From NCBI RefSeq assembly GCF_009184905.1, contig NZ_WESC01000001.1, positions 1-64,000 on the forward strand: DNA of 64,000 nucleotides. The letters run 5' to 3'. Source of the stretch: Parvibaculum sedimenti (GTDB lineage: Bacteria; Pseudomonadota; Alphaproteobacteria; Parvibaculales; Parvibaculaceae). Below the pieces are notes generated by a model that saw nothing but the letters and a program-made list of their open reading frames with translations, was not told the origin of the DNA and did not search any database. Below are positions 25,490 through 36,328 of this stretch, in pieces. Both the position numbers and the translations under genes were made by a program. Position 1 is the stretch's first letter; each line of letters opens with the position of its first letter.

Positions 25490-25948
25490 TTACTTCACAA
25501 CCGTGATCGTGATCTTCTCGGATGTGACCGGCGGATTATGCGGAACGTGGTTCGCATCGCCCATGACCAGCTGCAGCGTGTGCTTGCCCGGCGCGAGTTC
25601 GATCGTGGCTTCCGTCTGGCCGCCGCCGAAATGCATGTGATGCTCATCCTTCGGCAGCGGATCGTTGAGTTCTTCGCCCTTCGGCAGGTCGGCATCGATC
25701 AGCAGGTGGTGATGGCCGGTCTTGGCCTTGTCCACGCCGGCGGGCGCGACGCCGAGACCTTTCAATCCAAACACCACGGTGACGGGGCTCTTCACCTTGG
25801 CGCCGTTTTTCGGCGAGATGATGTAGGCTTTGGCCTCGGCGGGCCATTGGGCCGTCGGCGCAGCGGCTTCTTCCGCCCAGGCAGGCGCGGCGCTTACGCC
25901 AGCCAGCATGAGTGCGGCAGCGAGTGTTGCTGTTCGGATCGAAGACAT
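25490..25948 (-). CDS. DUF4399 periplasmic protein
   Basis: 152 residues with a cleavable signal peptide (MSSIRTATLAAALMLAGVSAAPAWA). The mature domain is DUF4399: YIISPKNGAKVKSPVTVVFGLKGLGVAPAG, HHHLLIDADLP, HMHFGGGQTEATIELAPGKH and a final VTSEKITITVVK strand. The His-rich HHHL and EHHMHFG stretches may bind metal; the function is unknown. ATG at 25948 has GGGAG upstream. It is convergent with olsB. Confidence 0.88.
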   Translation of the reverse strand: MSSIRTATLAAALMLAGVSAAPAWAEEAAAPTAQWPAEAKAYIISPKNGAKVKSPVTVVFGLKGLGVAPAGVDKAKTGHHHLLIDADLPKGEELNDPLPKDEHHMHFGGGQTEATIELAPGKHTLQLVMGDANHVPHNPPVTSEKITITVVK

Positions 25949-26045
25949 GATGGGCTCCCTCATTTGCAGACGGCTGATAGTCATTCGCAAATGAGGGAGA
26001 AGCAAGGCCTGTCGCCGGGGCGGAAAGCTCCGCGTCGGCGTCTGC

Positions 26046-28316
26046 TCAGCGGCCGAGATTATAGGCCGCGAGCGCCGCAATATTGACGAGCTCCGACACG
26101 TTGGCGCCGATCGGAGCGATCTGCACCGAACGCTTCAACCCGACGAGGAGCGGGCCGATCAGCGTTGCCTGACCGAGCGACTTCAACAGCTTGGTCGAGA
26201 TCGACGCGGCATGGATCGCCGGCATGACGAGGACGTTCGCCGTATCCGAAAGGCGGCAGAAGGGATAGAGCGCCATGGCTTCGCGGTTCAGCGCGACATC
26301 GGGCGCCATTTCACCGTCATACTCGAAGTCGACGCCGCGGCGGTCGAGGATCTGGATCGCCTCGCGGATGCGTTCCGAGCGTTCGGCCATCGGATTGCCG
26401 AAGGTTGAATAGGCGAGCATGGCGACGCGCGGTTCGTAGCCGAGGCGGCGGGCTACATCCGCCGACTGCTCCGCAATGTCGGCGAGTTCTTCCGCCGTCG
26501 GCATTTCATGCACGTTGGTGTCGGCGACGAGCACGGTCTGGCCCTTCGCGACGGCAAGCGTCACGCCGATGGCGCGGCGGCCTTCCACCGGGTCGATGAC
26601 GCGCAGCACGTCCTCGAGTGCGACGGCGTAGTTGCGGGTCACGCCCGTCACCATCGCGTCCGCATCTCCCAACTCGACCATGATCGCGGAGAAGATGTTG
26701 CGGTCGTTGTTCACGAGGCGCGCGCAGTCGCGAAGCAGATAGCCCCGTCTCTGCAGCCGCTTGTAGAGGAAGTCCGTATAGGCCGGGTTGCTGTCCGAGA
26801 GCCGCGCATTGCGGATATCGAGATCGGTATTGGGATCGAGGCCGATATTGCGCAGCGTCTCGCGCACCAGCTCCTCGCGGCCGATCAGGATCGGATGACC
26901 GAGGCCGGTATCGCGGAAGGTGATGGCGGCGCGGATCACGCGCTCTTCCTCGCCCTCGGCGAAGACGACGCGCTTCGGGTCGCGGCGCACCTTGTCGGTG
27001 ATGACCTGGAGCATGCCGGCCGTCGGCGAGAGACGCGCCGAAAGCTGGTTCTTGTAGGCATCCATATCGACGATCGGATGACGCGCAACGCCGGAATCCA
27101 TCGCCGCCTTGGCGACTGCCGGCGGGATTTCGCGGATGAGGCGTGGATCGAAGGGCACCGGGATGATGTAGTTGCGGCCGAAACGCGGACGCTCGCCATG
27201 ATAGGCGGCGGCGACTTCGTCAGGCACATCCTCGCGGGCAAGCTTGGCGATCGCGCGGGCGCAGGCGATCTTCATATCCTCGTTGATCGAGGTTGCGCGC
27301 ACGTCGAGCGCACCGCGGAAGATATAGGGGAAGCCGAGGACGTTATTGACCTGGTTGGGGTAGTCGGAGCGGCCCGTGGCGACGATGGCGTCGTCGCGGA
27401 CGGTGGCCACCTCTTCCGGCGTGATCTCGGGATCGGGATTGGCGCAGGCGAAGATGATGGGCTTCGGCGCCATCGACTTGATCATGGCGGGCGTGAAGGC
27501 GCCCTTGGCCGACAGGCCGAGCACGATGTCGGCGCCTTCCATCGCTTCTTCGAGCGTGCGCAGCTTGGTGGCGACGGCATGGGCCGACTTCCACTGGTTC
27601 ATGCCCTCGGTGCGGCCCTGATAGATGACGCCTTTGGTGTCGCAGAGGATCGCGTTCTCATGCGGCAGGCCCATCGCCTTGACCAGCTCAAGGCAGGCGA
27701 TGCCCGCCGAACCCGCGCCATTGACGACCATCCTGGCGTCTTTGATGTCGCGGCCCGTGAGATAGAGCGCATTGATGAGGCCGGCCGCCGTGATGATCGC
27801 CGTGCCGTGCTGATCGTCATGGAACACCGGGATGTTCATGAGTTCGCGCAACCGGCTTTCGATAATGAAGCAGTCGGGCGCCGAAATGTCTTCGAGGTTG
27901 ATGCCGCCGAAGGAGGGCCCGAGATAACGCACCGCGTTGATGAAAGTGTCCGGGTCCTTCGCCTTGACGTCGATTTCAAGATCGATCGAGTCGACATCGG
28001 CGAAGCGCTTGAAGAGAACGGCCTTGCCTTCCATGACCGGCTTCGAAGCCAGCGCGCCGAGGTCGCCGAGGCCGAGGATCGCCGTGCCGTTCGAGATGAC
28101 CGCGACCAGATTGCCCTTGGCTGTGTAGTCATAGGCCGCGTCCGGGTTTTCCGCGATGGCGCGAACCGGTACCGCGACGCCGGGCGAATAGGCGAGCGAG
28201 AGGTCCCGCTGCGTCGCCATCGGCTTCGTCGCGTTGATCTCGATCTTCCCGGGCTTTCCCTGGGAGTGGAAGAGGAGCGCTTCCTCGTCGGTAAACTGGC
28301 TGCGTTTTTTGCTCAT
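26046..28316 (-). CDS. maeB: NADP-dependent malic enzyme with phosphotransacetylase-like C-terminus
   Basis: 756 residues. It decarboxylates malate to pyruvate with NADP. The malic enzyme part (1-430) shows [42 protein letters not shown] and [12 protein letters not shown] (nucleotide-binding loop). The C-terminal part (440-756) resembles phosphotransacetylase, a regulatory acetyl-CoA-sensing module in this long class. ATG at 28316 starts [17 protein letters not shown], the family start. It is divergent from mutS. Confidence 0.95.
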   Translation of the reverse strand: MSKKRSQFTDEEALLFHSQGKPGKIEINATKPMATQRDLSLAYSPGVAVPVRAIAENPDAAYDYTAKGNLVAVISNGTAILGLGDLGALASKPVMEGKAVLFKRFADVDSIDLEIDVKAKDPDTFINAVRYLGPSFGGINLEDISAPDCFIIESRLRELMNIPVFHDDQHGTAIITAAGLINALYLTGRDIKDARMVVNGAGSAGIACLELVKAMGLPHENAILCDTKGVIYQGRTEGMNQWKSAHAVATKLRTLEEAMEGADIVLGLSAKGAFTPAMIKSMAPKPIIFACANPDPEITPEEVATVRDDAIVATGRSDYPNQVNNVLGFPYIFRGALDVRATSINEDMKIACARAIAKLAREDVPDEVAAAYHGERPRFGRNYIIPVPFDPRLIREIPPAVAKAAMDSGVARHPIVDMDAYKNQLSARLSPTAGMLQVITDKVRRDPKRVVFAEGEEERVIRAAITFRDTGLGHPILIGREELVRETLRNIGLDPNTDLDIRNARLSDSNPAYTDFLYKRLQRRGYLLRDCARLVNNDRNIFSAIMVELGDADAMVTGVTRNYAVALEDVLRVIDPVEGRRAIGVTLAVAKGQTVLVADTNVHEMPTAEELADIAEQSADVARRLGYEPRVAMLAYSTFGNPMAERSERIREAIQILDRRGVDFEYDGEMAPDVALNREAMALYPFCRLSDTANVLVMPAIHAASISTKLLKSLGQATLIGPLLVGLKRSVQIAPIGANVSELVNIAALAAYNLGR

Positions 28317-28498
28317 GATGGCTTCGATCCGGGCGCGGGCGACAAGTTGTCCACAGGGGGGCTGGCAGGCCCGCTTTTTAGGCCCCTGAAGGTCCAATAA
28401 CAAGCGAAGTTGGTTGATTTAAGCCGAAGAACCAATTTAAGGGCGCTCTTTTTTGGCTCCCTCTTTTCGGGAGAGGCCGATCTGTTAGGCTCCGCCCC

Positions 28499-31276
28499 AT
28501 GTCCGAACCTGCACCCAACTCAATGCCCAGCCCGCTCGACGGCGATGCCGCCGAAGTCGGGGAATACGCCGCGGAATCCGGGGCAGCCCCCGCCATTCCG
28601 GCGGATGCCACGCCCATGATGGCGCAATATCTGGAGATCAAACACGCCTATCCGGACGCGCTGCTCTTCTACCGCATGGGTGATTTCTACGAGATGTTCT
28701 TCGACGACGCCGTGAAGGCTGCCGAGGCGCTCGACATCGCGCTGACCAGGCGCGGCAAGCATCTGGGCGAAGATATCCGCATGTGCGGAGTCCCCGTTCA
28801 TTCCCATGAGAGCTATCTCGAACGGCTGATCCGTGCGGGCTTCAAGGTCGCCGTCTGCGAGCAGACCGAGGATCCGGCGGAGGCGAAGAAGCGCGGTTCG
28901 AAGTCGGTCGTTCGCCGCGAAGTCGTCCGGCTGGTGACGCCGGGCACCCTCACCGAGGACACGCTGCTCGATGCCCGTGCCCATAATTATCTCGCCGCCC
29001 TCGCCCGCACGGGCGCCGATCAGGGCTTCGGCCTTGCCTGGGCCGATGTCTCGACCGGCGAATTCGAGGTAACGAATGTTTCGGAAGCGACGCTGGGGGC
29101 GGAGCTTGCCCGTCTCGATCCGGGCGAGCTTCTGGTTGCCGACAGCTTCTTCCGCGACGAGATGCTCTCAGGACTCATCGCCCAGCATGTGGGCTCGGTG
29201 ACGGCGCTTCCGGGCGCCCGCTTCGACTCGGGCGCGGGCGAACGACGCCTGAAATCCCGTCTCGGTGTCGGCGCGTTGGACGGCTTTGGCAGTTTCACGC
29301 GGCCCGAAATCGCGGCTATGGGCGCCCTGCTCGATTATGTCGAACTCACGCAGGTGGGCCGCATGCCCGCCCTGCAGACGCCGCGCCGCGTCGCGACGGG
29401 CTCGGCCATGGCCATCGACGCGGCGACGCGGGCCAATCTCGAACTCATGAAGACGTTGAAGGGCGAGACCAGAGGCTCTCTCTTTTCGACCATCGACCGC
29501 ACGGTGACGGGCGCGGGCGCGCGCGAACTCGGCGCGCGGCTCGCCGCACCCCTTACCGATCCCCATGCGATCAATGAGCGGCTCGACGCGGTTGAATGTT
29601 TTGGCGAGGCGCGCGACCTGCGTGGGCGGCTTCGCGCGGAACTTCGCGCTGCGCCCGACATGGCCCGCGCATTGACGCGCCTTTCGCTCGGTCGCGGGGG
29701 TCCGCGCGATCTTGCCGCGATCCGCGACGGGCTCGGAGCGGCACATGAGCTGGCGCGGCTCATCGACCAGGCACCACCCTCTCTCATGCCGCTGCCGCGG
29801 GAAATCACCGACACAGCGGATGCGCTCAGAAGCGTTGCGGCGGCGCTGCGCGATCGCCTCGCCGCCATGCTCGCGCAGGACCTGCCGCTCATCGCGCGCG
29901 ACGGCGGGTTCATCGCTGCGGGCGCTTCCGCGCCGCTCGACGAGTTGCGGATGCTGCGCGATGAAAGCCGCCGCCTCATTGCGGGGCTCCAGTCGAAATA
30001 TGCCGATGAGACGGGCGTTTCCGTCCTGAAGGTTCGGCACAACAATGTGCTGGGCTATTACATCGAAGTCGGCCCGAAACATGCCGAGCGCATGATGGCG
30101 GCGCCGCTTTCGCAGAACTACATTCATCGCCAGACCTTGGCGAACGCCGTCCGCTTCACCACGGGCGAGCTAGCCGATCTCGCGAGCCGCATCGCCGAAG
30201 CCGCAGGCCGCGTTCTCGAAATCGAGCTCGGTCTTTTCGACGAACTCGTCGCGGCAACGCTGGAAAAGGCGGATGTGATTTCGCGAGCGGCTTCCGCGCT
30301 GGGTGCTCTCGACGCGACGGTGGCGCTCGCCGAACTTGCGGTTGAGCGGCGCTACGCGCGTCCCCGTGTTGATGACAGCCTCGCCTTCCGCATCAGGGGC
30401 GGGCGTCACCCGGTGGTCGAAGCCGCGCTGGAGCGCGAGACGAGCGCGGCACCCTTCGTGCCCAATGATTGCGATCTGACCGGTGAAGGCGAGGAAGCTC
30501 ATCGCCTCTGGCTGCTCACCGGCCCGAACATGGCCGGTAAATCGACCTTTCTCCGGCAGAATGCGCTGATCGCCATTCTCGCCCAGATGGGAAGCTTCGT
30601 GCCTGCCGAGGACGCGCATATCGGCACGGTGGACCGTCTGTTCTCACGCGTCGGCGCGGCGGACGATCTTGCACGGGGCCGCTCGACCTTCATGGTCGAA
30701 ATGGTCGAGACGGCGGCGATCCTCAACCAGGCGGGCCCCCGCGCGCTCGTCATCCTCGACGAGATCGGACGAGGCACGGCGACCTTTGACGGCTTGTCCA
30801 TCGCCTGGGCGGCGGTCGAACATCTGCATGAGGTGAACCGCTCGCGCGCCCTCTTCGCCACGCATTATCACGAGCTGACGGCGCTTGCCGAAAAGCTGCC
30901 GCATCTCGCCAATGCGACGATGAAGGTCAAGGAATGGGAAGGCGACGTCGTCTTCCTGCATGAGGTGGGGCCCGGCGCCGCCGATCGCTCTTACGGCATT
31001 CAGGTGGCAAAGCTCGCAGGACTCCCTGCCGCCGTCATCCATCGCGCCCGCGAGGTGCTGACCGCGCTCGAAAAGGATGGTTCGAGCGACCGCGCCCATG
31101 TGCTGATCGACGATCTGCCGCTTTTTTCCGCGGTGGCGAGGTCGGCGCCGCCGGCGCCACAGAAAAGCGCAGTCGAGGAAGCTCTGAACGGTGTCAGCCC
31201 TGACGAGCTGACACCGCGCGAGGCGCTCGATCTTCTTTACAGGCTGAAGGCGTTGATGCCTTCAGCCGGAGTCTAG
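28499..31276 (+). CDS. mutS: DNA mismatch repair protein MutS
   Basis: 925 residues, MutS1 class. The mismatch-binding N-terminus has the Phe-x-Glu wedge region ([14 protein letters not shown]), then connector, lever and clamp domains, and an ATPase with Walker [10 protein letters not shown] at 675-683, Walker [16 protein letters not shown] and the ATHYHEL motif. The C-terminus carries the small helix-loop-helix domain ([25 protein letters not shown]). About 40 variable residues precede the core. Its stop overlaps that of the convergent small gene by four bases. mutL is not in the window. Confidence 0.97.
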   Translation: MSEPAPNSMPSPLDGDAAEVGEYAAESGAAPAIPADATPMMAQYLEIKHAYPDALLFYRMGDFYEMFFDDAVKAAEALDIALTRRGKHLGEDIRMCGVPVHSHESYLERLIRAGFKVAVCEQTEDPAEAKKRGSKSVVRREVVRLVTPGTLTEDTLLDARAHNYLAALARTGADQGFGLAWADVSTGEFEVTNVSEATLGAELARLDPGELLVADSFFRDEMLSGLIAQHVGSVTALPGARFDSGAGERRLKSRLGVGALDGFGSFTRPEIAAMGALLDYVELTQVGRMPALQTPRRVATGSAMAIDAATRANLELMKTLKGETRGSLFSTIDRTVTGAGARELGARLAAPLTDPHAINERLDAVECFGEARDLRGRLRAELRAAPDMARALTRLSLGRGGPRDLAAIRDGLGAAHELARLIDQAPPSLMPLPREITDTADALRSVAAALRDRLAAMLAQDLPLIARDGGFIAAGASAPLDELRMLRDESRRLIAGLQSKYADETGVSVLKVRHNNVLGYYIEVGPKHAERMMAAPLSQNYIHRQTLANAVRFTTGELADLASRIAEAAGRVLEIELGLFDELVAATLEKADVISRAASALGALDATVALAELAVERRYARPRVDDSLAFRIRGGRHPVVEAALERETSAAPFVPNDCDLTGEGEEAHRLWLLTGPNMAGKSTFLRQNALIAILAQMGSFVPAEDAHIGTVDRLFSRVGAADDLARGRSTFMVEMVETAAILNQAGPRALVILDEIGRGTATFDGLSIAWAAVEHLHEVNRSRALFATHYHELTALAEKLPHLANATMKVKEWEGDVVFLHEVGPGAADRSYGIQVAKLAGLPAAVIHRAREVLTALEKDGSSDRAHVLIDDLPLFSAVARSAPPAPQKSAVEEALNGVSPDELTPREALDLLYRLKALMPSAGV

Positions 31277-31569
31277 AGCGTATCCGGCTTGACGTAGAGG
31301 TCGGAGATCGCGGCCTGCATGTCGTGGGCGCCGTCGATCGCCTTGCCGTTCTTGCAGGCTGTCTCGCCCTTCTGCGCCTCGGTACTTGCCGCCTTCCAGT
31401 AGGGCAGGCCCTCCTTGAAGGGCGTCAGGAACTGGTATTGCGCGTCGAGCTTGCTGCATAGCTCCCGGGCATCACTCGACGACAGACCGTTGTCGGTTGC
31501 GGCGAAAGCGGGAGCGGCCGAGCTTGCCAGAAGGGCAACGAATGCGGCCGAAAACAGAAGGCGGTTCAT
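31273..31569 (-). CDS. small secreted protein, unknown
   Basis: 98 residues with a signal peptide cleaved near Ala23 ([12 protein letters not shown]). The mature ~75 residues are helix-prone and have two Cys (ELCSKL, ETACKNG) that could form a disulfide. I do not recognise a family. ATG at 31569 has AAAGGAG upstream, so it is likely a real gene. Its stop overlaps the end of mutS by a few bases. A 9-bp inverted repeat lies 72-98 bases upstream of its start. Confidence 0.7.
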   Translation of the reverse strand: MNRLLFSAAFVALLASSAAPAFAATDNGLSSSDARELCSKLDAQYQFLTPFKEGLPYWKAASTEAQKGETACKNGKAIDGAHDMQAAISDLYVKPDTL

Positions 31570-31640
31570 GGTCTTCTCCTTTCTGCAATGTTGCCCCCCA
31601 ACGGATAGAAGATAGGGCCGGAGGCGGCGACGAAACAGAG

Positions 31641-31667
31641 AGCATTGCCTTAAACCTCGGCAATGCT
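31641..31667. repeat. inverted repeat between the small secreted gene and glnD
   Basis: AGCATTGCC at 31641-31649 and GGCAATGCT at 31659-31667 are perfect 9-bp arms around TTAAACCTC. The repeat lies in the 301-base gap between divergent genes (31570-31870) and could be an operator for either, or a hairpin in the leader. The rest of the gap is unremarkable. Confidence 0.6.
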
Positions 31668-31870
31668 GCGTTCAGGGTCCCGTCATGCTTTAAAAGCGGA
31701 ATGCCCCGGTGCGAAATCGGAGCTGGCGATGCATTCATGGCGATGACGGACGCGGCGCACCTGCAAAAAACCGGTGCGCTCCGTTGCGATCAACACCATA
31801 TTTGATGCGCAGCCTTGCTATATGATGCATTGACCCGCCGGGTTTCCGGCTCCCAAGGAGTGGCCCTTTC

Positions 31871-34666
31871 ATGGCCCGCATGTTGCCGAGCCTTCTCGAA
31901 ATCGTCGACCCCGCCCGTCTGGCCGCAGAGCTTGATGAGGTCGCCGTCCGCAATGGGGGCGACGAAGTCGCGCTGAAGCGCGGGCTTGTTTCCGTTTTGA
32001 AGCAGACGCTCGCCGCCGGCAGGGCCAAGGCGCGCGAAAGGCTGGAACAGGGCGCCCATCGGGGCCGGGTCTGCGCCGAGAGCCTTTGCTACCTTCAGGA
32101 CACGATCATCCGCGCGCTGCATGATGTGACGGTCACGCGCGTCTTTCAGGTTGCCAATCCGAGCCAGGCGGAAAAGATCTGCATCGCGGCGGTTGGCGGC
32201 TATGGCCGGGGAACGTTGGCACCCGGTTCCGACATCGACCTTCTGTTTCTGCGACCCTACAAGCAGACTCCCTGGGGCGAGAGCGTCGTCGAATACATGC
32301 TCTATGTCCTCTGGGATCTGGGCCTGAAGGTCGGCCATTCCACGCGCTCGGTCGCCGATTGCGTCCGGCTCGCCCGCGAGGATTTCACCATCCGCACCGC
32401 GCTCCTTGAATCGCGCTATCTCCATGGCGATCAGGCCCTCTTCGACGAATTCGAAAAGCGCTTCGACGCCGAGGTGGTGAAGGGCACGGGCAATGAGTTC
32501 GTCGATGCGAAGCTCGCCGAGCGGGACGGTCGTCATGCCCGTGCGGGCGAGAGCCGCTATCTCGTCGAGCCCAATGTCAAGGAAGGCAAGGGCGGGCTTC
32601 GTGACCTCAACACGCTCTTCTGGATCGGCAAATATATCTACCGCGTGAAGCAGCCCTCCGATCTCGTCGGTGTCGGCGTCTTCACCCGCTCGGAATATGC
32701 GACCTTTCGCAAGGCTGAGGATTTTCTCTGGGCGGTGCGCTGCGAGCTGCACTTCCTCACCGGTCGTGCCGAGGAGCGCATCACCTTCGATCTTCAGACC
32801 GAAATGGCGGACCGTCTCGGCTATCAGGGGCATGGCGGATTGAAAGCCGTCGAGCGCTTCATGAAGCACTACTTTCTCGTCGCGAAGGAAGTGGGCGATC
32901 TGACGCGCATTTTCTGCGCTGCGCTTGAGGAACAGGAAAAGAAGAAGAAGCCCGGCATTGGACGCTTCATGCAGGTGCTGCGGCGCAAGAAGAAGATGAT
33001 GAAGGGCTTCAAGCTCGAGGGCGGGCGCCTTGCGTTCCAGAGCGACAAGATGATCGAGCAGGATCCGGTCAACATCATCCGCATCTTCCATCTTGCGGAT
33101 GCGCATACGCTCGAGCTTCACCCCGATGCGTTGAAGCTCGTCACGCGCTCGCTCAAATATATCGGTGCGGATCTGCGCGCCAATCCGGAAGCGAACCGCC
33201 TCTTCCTCGAAATCCTGACTTCGGAAAAAGACCCGGAACATACGTTGCGGATGATGAACGAGGCGGGCGTGCTCGGCCGCTTCATTCCGGATTTCGGGCG
33301 GATCGTCGCGCTGATGCAGTTCAACATGTATCACCACTACACGGCGGACGAGCACCTTCTGCGCGCCATCGGCATTCTTTCCGAGGTGGAGAAGCGGCAG
33401 GAGGAAGACGATCATCCGCTTGCGAATGAATTGATTCAGAAGGTGCAGAGCCGTGCCGCGATGTACATGTCCGTCTTTCTGCACGACATCGCCAAGGGCC
33501 GCGACGAAGACCATTCGGATGCCGGCGAGCGCATTGCAAAACAGCTCTGCCCGCGCCTCGGCATGAGCGAGGGCGAAACGGAGTCGGTCGCCTGGCTCGT
33601 CAAGAATCATCTCGTGATGAGTGACGTGGCTCAGAAGCGCGATATCTCCGATCTGCGCACAATCCGCGACTTCGCAAGCCTCGTGCAGAGCCCCGAACGG
33701 CTGAAGATGCTCTTCATCCTTACCGTGGTCGACATCAAGGCGGTGGGTCCAGGCGTCTGGAACGGCTGGAAGGGGCAGTTGCTGCGCGAGCTTTATTACG
33801 AGACGCTCGCCGTTCTTCAGGGCGGAGACGCGTTGCTCAATCGCGCGAACCGTATCGCGGCGGCGAAGGACGCGCTGCGCGAACGCCTGTCGGACTGGCC
33901 AGCGGAAGACTGGGGCGCCTATCTCGCGCGACACACCGAAGCCTACTGGCTGTCCTTCGACACCAATGTGCTGGAGCGTCAGGCGCGATTGATTTCGGGC
34001 GCGAAGGACGCGCTCACCATCGCCGCGCAGTCGGAACCAACGCGCGACGTTACCGAGATTACGCTTTACGCGCAGGACCATCCGGGCCTCTTTTCGCGCT
34101 TCGCCGGCGCCTGCGCCATTCTCGGCATGAACATCGTCGACGCGAAGATTTTCACCACACGCGACGGCATGGCCCTCGACACGCTCTGGGTGCAGGATCA
34201 GCATGGCGGCGCGATCGGCGAAGAGCGCCGCGTGAAGCGCCTCGAAGAAACGATGCGCAAGGTGCTCTCGGGCGAGGTACTGCCGCCCGACGCGATCGAG
34301 CAACGCTTCAAGGGCGAAAACCGCACGGACGCCTTCAGCGTCGCGCCGCAGGTCTTCATCGACAATGAAGCCTCGGATGCCTTTACCGTCATCGAGGTGA
34401 ACGGTCTCGACAGGCCGGGCCTGCTCCACGCGCTCACCAAGGCGCTGTTCCATCTGGGCCTTACCATCGGTTCCGCCCATGTCGCGACCTATGGCGAACG
34501 AGCCGTCGACGTGTTCTATGTGAAGGACGTGATCGGCCATAAGGTCACCAACGCCAACAAGAGGAAGGCCGTCGAGCGCCATCTGCTCGAGGCGCTGGCT
34601 GATCCCATGGCAAAGGCGCGGCCCGCGAAGCCGCGCCGCCGCGAGGAAACGGCGGCGGCGGAATGA
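31871..34666 (+). CDS. glnD: bifunctional uridylyltransferase / uridylyl-removing enzyme GlnD
   Basis: 931 residues. GlnD senses glutamine and adds or removes UMP on PII proteins. Domains: nucleotidyltransferase with GGYGRGTLAPGSDIDLLF from residue 109, linker helices, an HD phosphohydrolase (FLHDIAKGRDEDHSDAG), and two C-terminal ACT domains (EITLYAQDHPGLFSRFAGA and VIEVNGLDRPGLLHALTKAL). All key motifs are intact. A basic stretch near residues 355-380 (EKKKKPG, RRKKKMMKG) sits in the linker. murJ starts 20 bases after its stop, an arrangement common in alphaproteobacteria. Confidence 0.97.
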   Translation: MARMLPSLLEIVDPARLAAELDEVAVRNGGDEVALKRGLVSVLKQTLAAGRAKARERLEQGAHRGRVCAESLCYLQDTIIRALHDVTVTRVFQVANPSQAEKICIAAVGGYGRGTLAPGSDIDLLFLRPYKQTPWGESVVEYMLYVLWDLGLKVGHSTRSVADCVRLAREDFTIRTALLESRYLHGDQALFDEFEKRFDAEVVKGTGNEFVDAKLAERDGRHARAGESRYLVEPNVKEGKGGLRDLNTLFWIGKYIYRVKQPSDLVGVGVFTRSEYATFRKAEDFLWAVRCELHFLTGRAEERITFDLQTEMADRLGYQGHGGLKAVERFMKHYFLVAKEVGDLTRIFCAALEEQEKKKKPGIGRFMQVLRRKKKMMKGFKLEGGRLAFQSDKMIEQDPVNIIRIFHLADAHTLELHPDALKLVTRSLKYIGADLRANPEANRLFLEILTSEKDPEHTLRMMNEAGVLGRFIPDFGRIVALMQFNMYHHYTADEHLLRAIGILSEVEKRQEEDDHPLANELIQKVQSRAAMYMSVFLHDIAKGRDEDHSDAGERIAKQLCPRLGMSEGETESVAWLVKNHLVMSDVAQKRDISDLRTIRDFASLVQSPERLKMLFILTVVDIKAVGPGVWNGWKGQLLRELYYETLAVLQGGDALLNRANRIAAAKDALRERLSDWPAEDWGAYLARHTEAYWLSFDTNVLERQARLISGAKDALTIAAQSEPTRDVTEITLYAQDHPGLFSRFAGACAILGMNIVDAKIFTTRDGMALDTLWVQDQHGGAIGEERRVKRLEETMRKVLSGEVLPPDAIEQRFKGENRTDAFSVAPQVFIDNEASDAFTVIEVNGLDRPGLLHALTKALFHLGLTIGSAHVATYGERAVDVFYVKDVIGHKVTNANKRKAVERHLLEALADPMAKARPAKPRRREETAAAE

Positions 34667-34685
34667 ACGGCGGGCTGTTCATCCG

Positions 34686-36227
34686 ATGAATCTCCTGCGT
34701 TCAGCCGCGACCGTCGGCGGCACGACTTTTCTAAGTCGTGTTCTCGGCTTCCTGCGCGACATGATGGTGGCATCGGCTCTCGGCACGGGTCCGATTGCAG
34801 ACGCCTTTTTCGTCGCCTTCCGTTTTCCAAACATGTTCCGCGCCATCTTCGCGGAGGGCGCCTTCAACTCGGCCTTCGTGCCGCTCTTCGCCAAGAAGCT
34901 CGAGGGCGAAGGCGAGGCGTCCGCGCGGCGCTTTGCCGAGGATGCGACCTCGGTGTTGCTGACGGGGCTTCTCGTCTTCACGATCCTCGTCGAGATTTTC
35001 ATGCCCTGGCTGATGTGGCTTTTTGCGCCGGGATTCGGCGACGATCCGCAGAAGCATGAATGGGCCGTGCAGTTCACGAGGGTGAACTTCCCCTATCTGC
35101 TCTTCATTTCGCTGACCGCCGTCCAGTCGGCGATCCTGAATTCGCTCGGCAAGTTCTTCGCGGGCGCCGCCGCGCCGGTGATGCTCAACATCACCATGAT
35201 CGTCGCGCTCTGGTTCGTCGTGCCGCTTGCCACCAATCCGGGTCTCGCGCTTTCATGGGGCGTCATGGCGGCCGGCATCATCCAGTTCGTTTGGCTGGCG
35301 ATCTCCTGCCACCGCGCGAACATGTCGCTGGGCCTGCGCTTGCCGAAGCTCACGCCGGAGGTGAAGCATCTGCTGCTTCTCGCCGTGCCGGGGCTCATTT
35401 CGGGTGGCATCGGCCAGCTCAATCTCACCATCGGCACGATCATGGCGTCGTGGCAGGAGGGCGCGGTGTCGTGGCTCTATTATGCCGACCGCATTTATCA
35501 GTTCCCGCTCGGCGTCATCGGCATTGCCATCGGTGTGGTGCTGCTGCCCGATCTGTCGCGGCGCTTGCGTGCGGGCGATGGCGACGGCGCGCATTGGAGC
35601 CAGAACCGCGCCATCGAATTCTCGATGCTGCTGACGGTGCCGGCCGCCGTGGCACTGGCGATTATCCCCTATGAGATCATCAAGGTGCTGTTCGAGCGCG
35701 GGCGCTTCCACGAGGTCGATACGCATGCGACCTCGCTTGCGCTGCTGATCTATGCGGTGGGCCTGCCCGCTTTCGTGCTCAACAAGGTCTTCTCGCCGGC
35801 TTTCTATGCGCGTGAGGACACGAAGACGCCGCTGCAATTCGCCGCCGTCTCCATTGCGGTCAACATCGCGTCGAGCATTACGCTCTTTCAGTTCTTCGGC
35901 TATGCGGGCATCGCGGCGGGAACGTCGATCGCGGCCTGGGTGAATACGGGCCAGCTTGGACTACGTCTCTGGAAGCATGGTCATTTGGTGCCCGACGCGC
36001 AGTTGATGAAGCGCTTGCCGCTTACCCTCCTTGCTTCGGTCGGCATGGGGGCAGTGCTTTATGTAGGCGCGCATTTCCTCGCGCCCTGGTTCGGGCTGCG
36101 CTTCATCTGGAGTGTTTCGGTGCTGACGGGCCTCGTTGCGGGCGGCATGGGCGCCTATGCGATCTTCTGCCAGTTCACCGGTGCGGCGCGCTATTCGGAC
36201 GTCATGCGCCTGCTGCGAAGGCGCTGA
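34686..36227 (+). CDS. murJ: MurJ lipid II flippase
   Basis: 513 residues, about 14 transmembrane segments. MurJ moves lipid II across the inner membrane for peptidoglycan synthesis. Signatures: TFLSRVLGFLRDMMVASALGTG, ADAFFVAFRFPNMFRAIFAEGAF, LYYADRIYQFPLGVIGIAIGVVLLPDLSR and VFSPAFYAREDTKTP, with the essential charged residues of the cavity visible in these motifs. It follows glnD closely and is followed by a GC-rich hairpin. Confidence 0.96.
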   Translation: MNLLRSAATVGGTTFLSRVLGFLRDMMVASALGTGPIADAFFVAFRFPNMFRAIFAEGAFNSAFVPLFAKKLEGEGEASARRFAEDATSVLLTGLLVFTILVEIFMPWLMWLFAPGFGDDPQKHEWAVQFTRVNFPYLLFISLTAVQSAILNSLGKFFAGAAAPVMLNITMIVALWFVVPLATNPGLALSWGVMAAGIIQFVWLAISCHRANMSLGLRLPKLTPEVKHLLLLAVPGLISGGIGQLNLTIGTIMASWQEGAVSWLYYADRIYQFPLGVIGIAIGVVLLPDLSRRLRAGDGDGAHWSQNRAIEFSMLLTVPAAVALAIIPYEIIKVLFERGRFHEVDTHATSLALLIYAVGLPAFVLNKVFSPAFYAREDTKTPLQFAAVSIAVNIASSITLFQFFGYAGIAAGTSIAAWVNTGQLGLRLWKHGHLVPDAQLMKRLPLTLLASVGMGAVLYVGAHFLAPWFGLRFIWSVSVLTGLVAGGMGAYAIFCQFTGAARYSDVMRLLRRR

Positions 36228-36246
36228 GCTATCGCCAAAATAGCAA

Positions 36247-36275
36247 CGGCCCCGGCTTTTCCCTCGCCGGGGCCG
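36247..36275. terminator. bidirectional hairpin between murJ and katA
   Basis: CGGCCCCGGC and GCCGGGGCCG form a perfect 10-bp stem around TTTTCCCTC, between the convergent murJ and catalase genes. T-rich stretches on each side are short, so termination strength is uncertain. Confidence 0.6.
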
Positions 36276-36328
36276 CATTTCGCAAGGTGATCGCTGAGGA
36301 AGGAGACTAGCCCAGCGGCCTCGCGATC

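Noticed and set aside
28335-28360. DnaA box (TTGTCCACA) in the maeB-mutS gap
   Set aside because: A single near-match with no cluster, no AT-rich unwinding region and no origin-linked genes.
26508-28400. Long plus-strand open frame opposite maeB
   Set aside because: Antisense shadow of a high-GC gene; the translation has no family resemblance. The same holds for other long antisense frames over glnD, infB and pnp.
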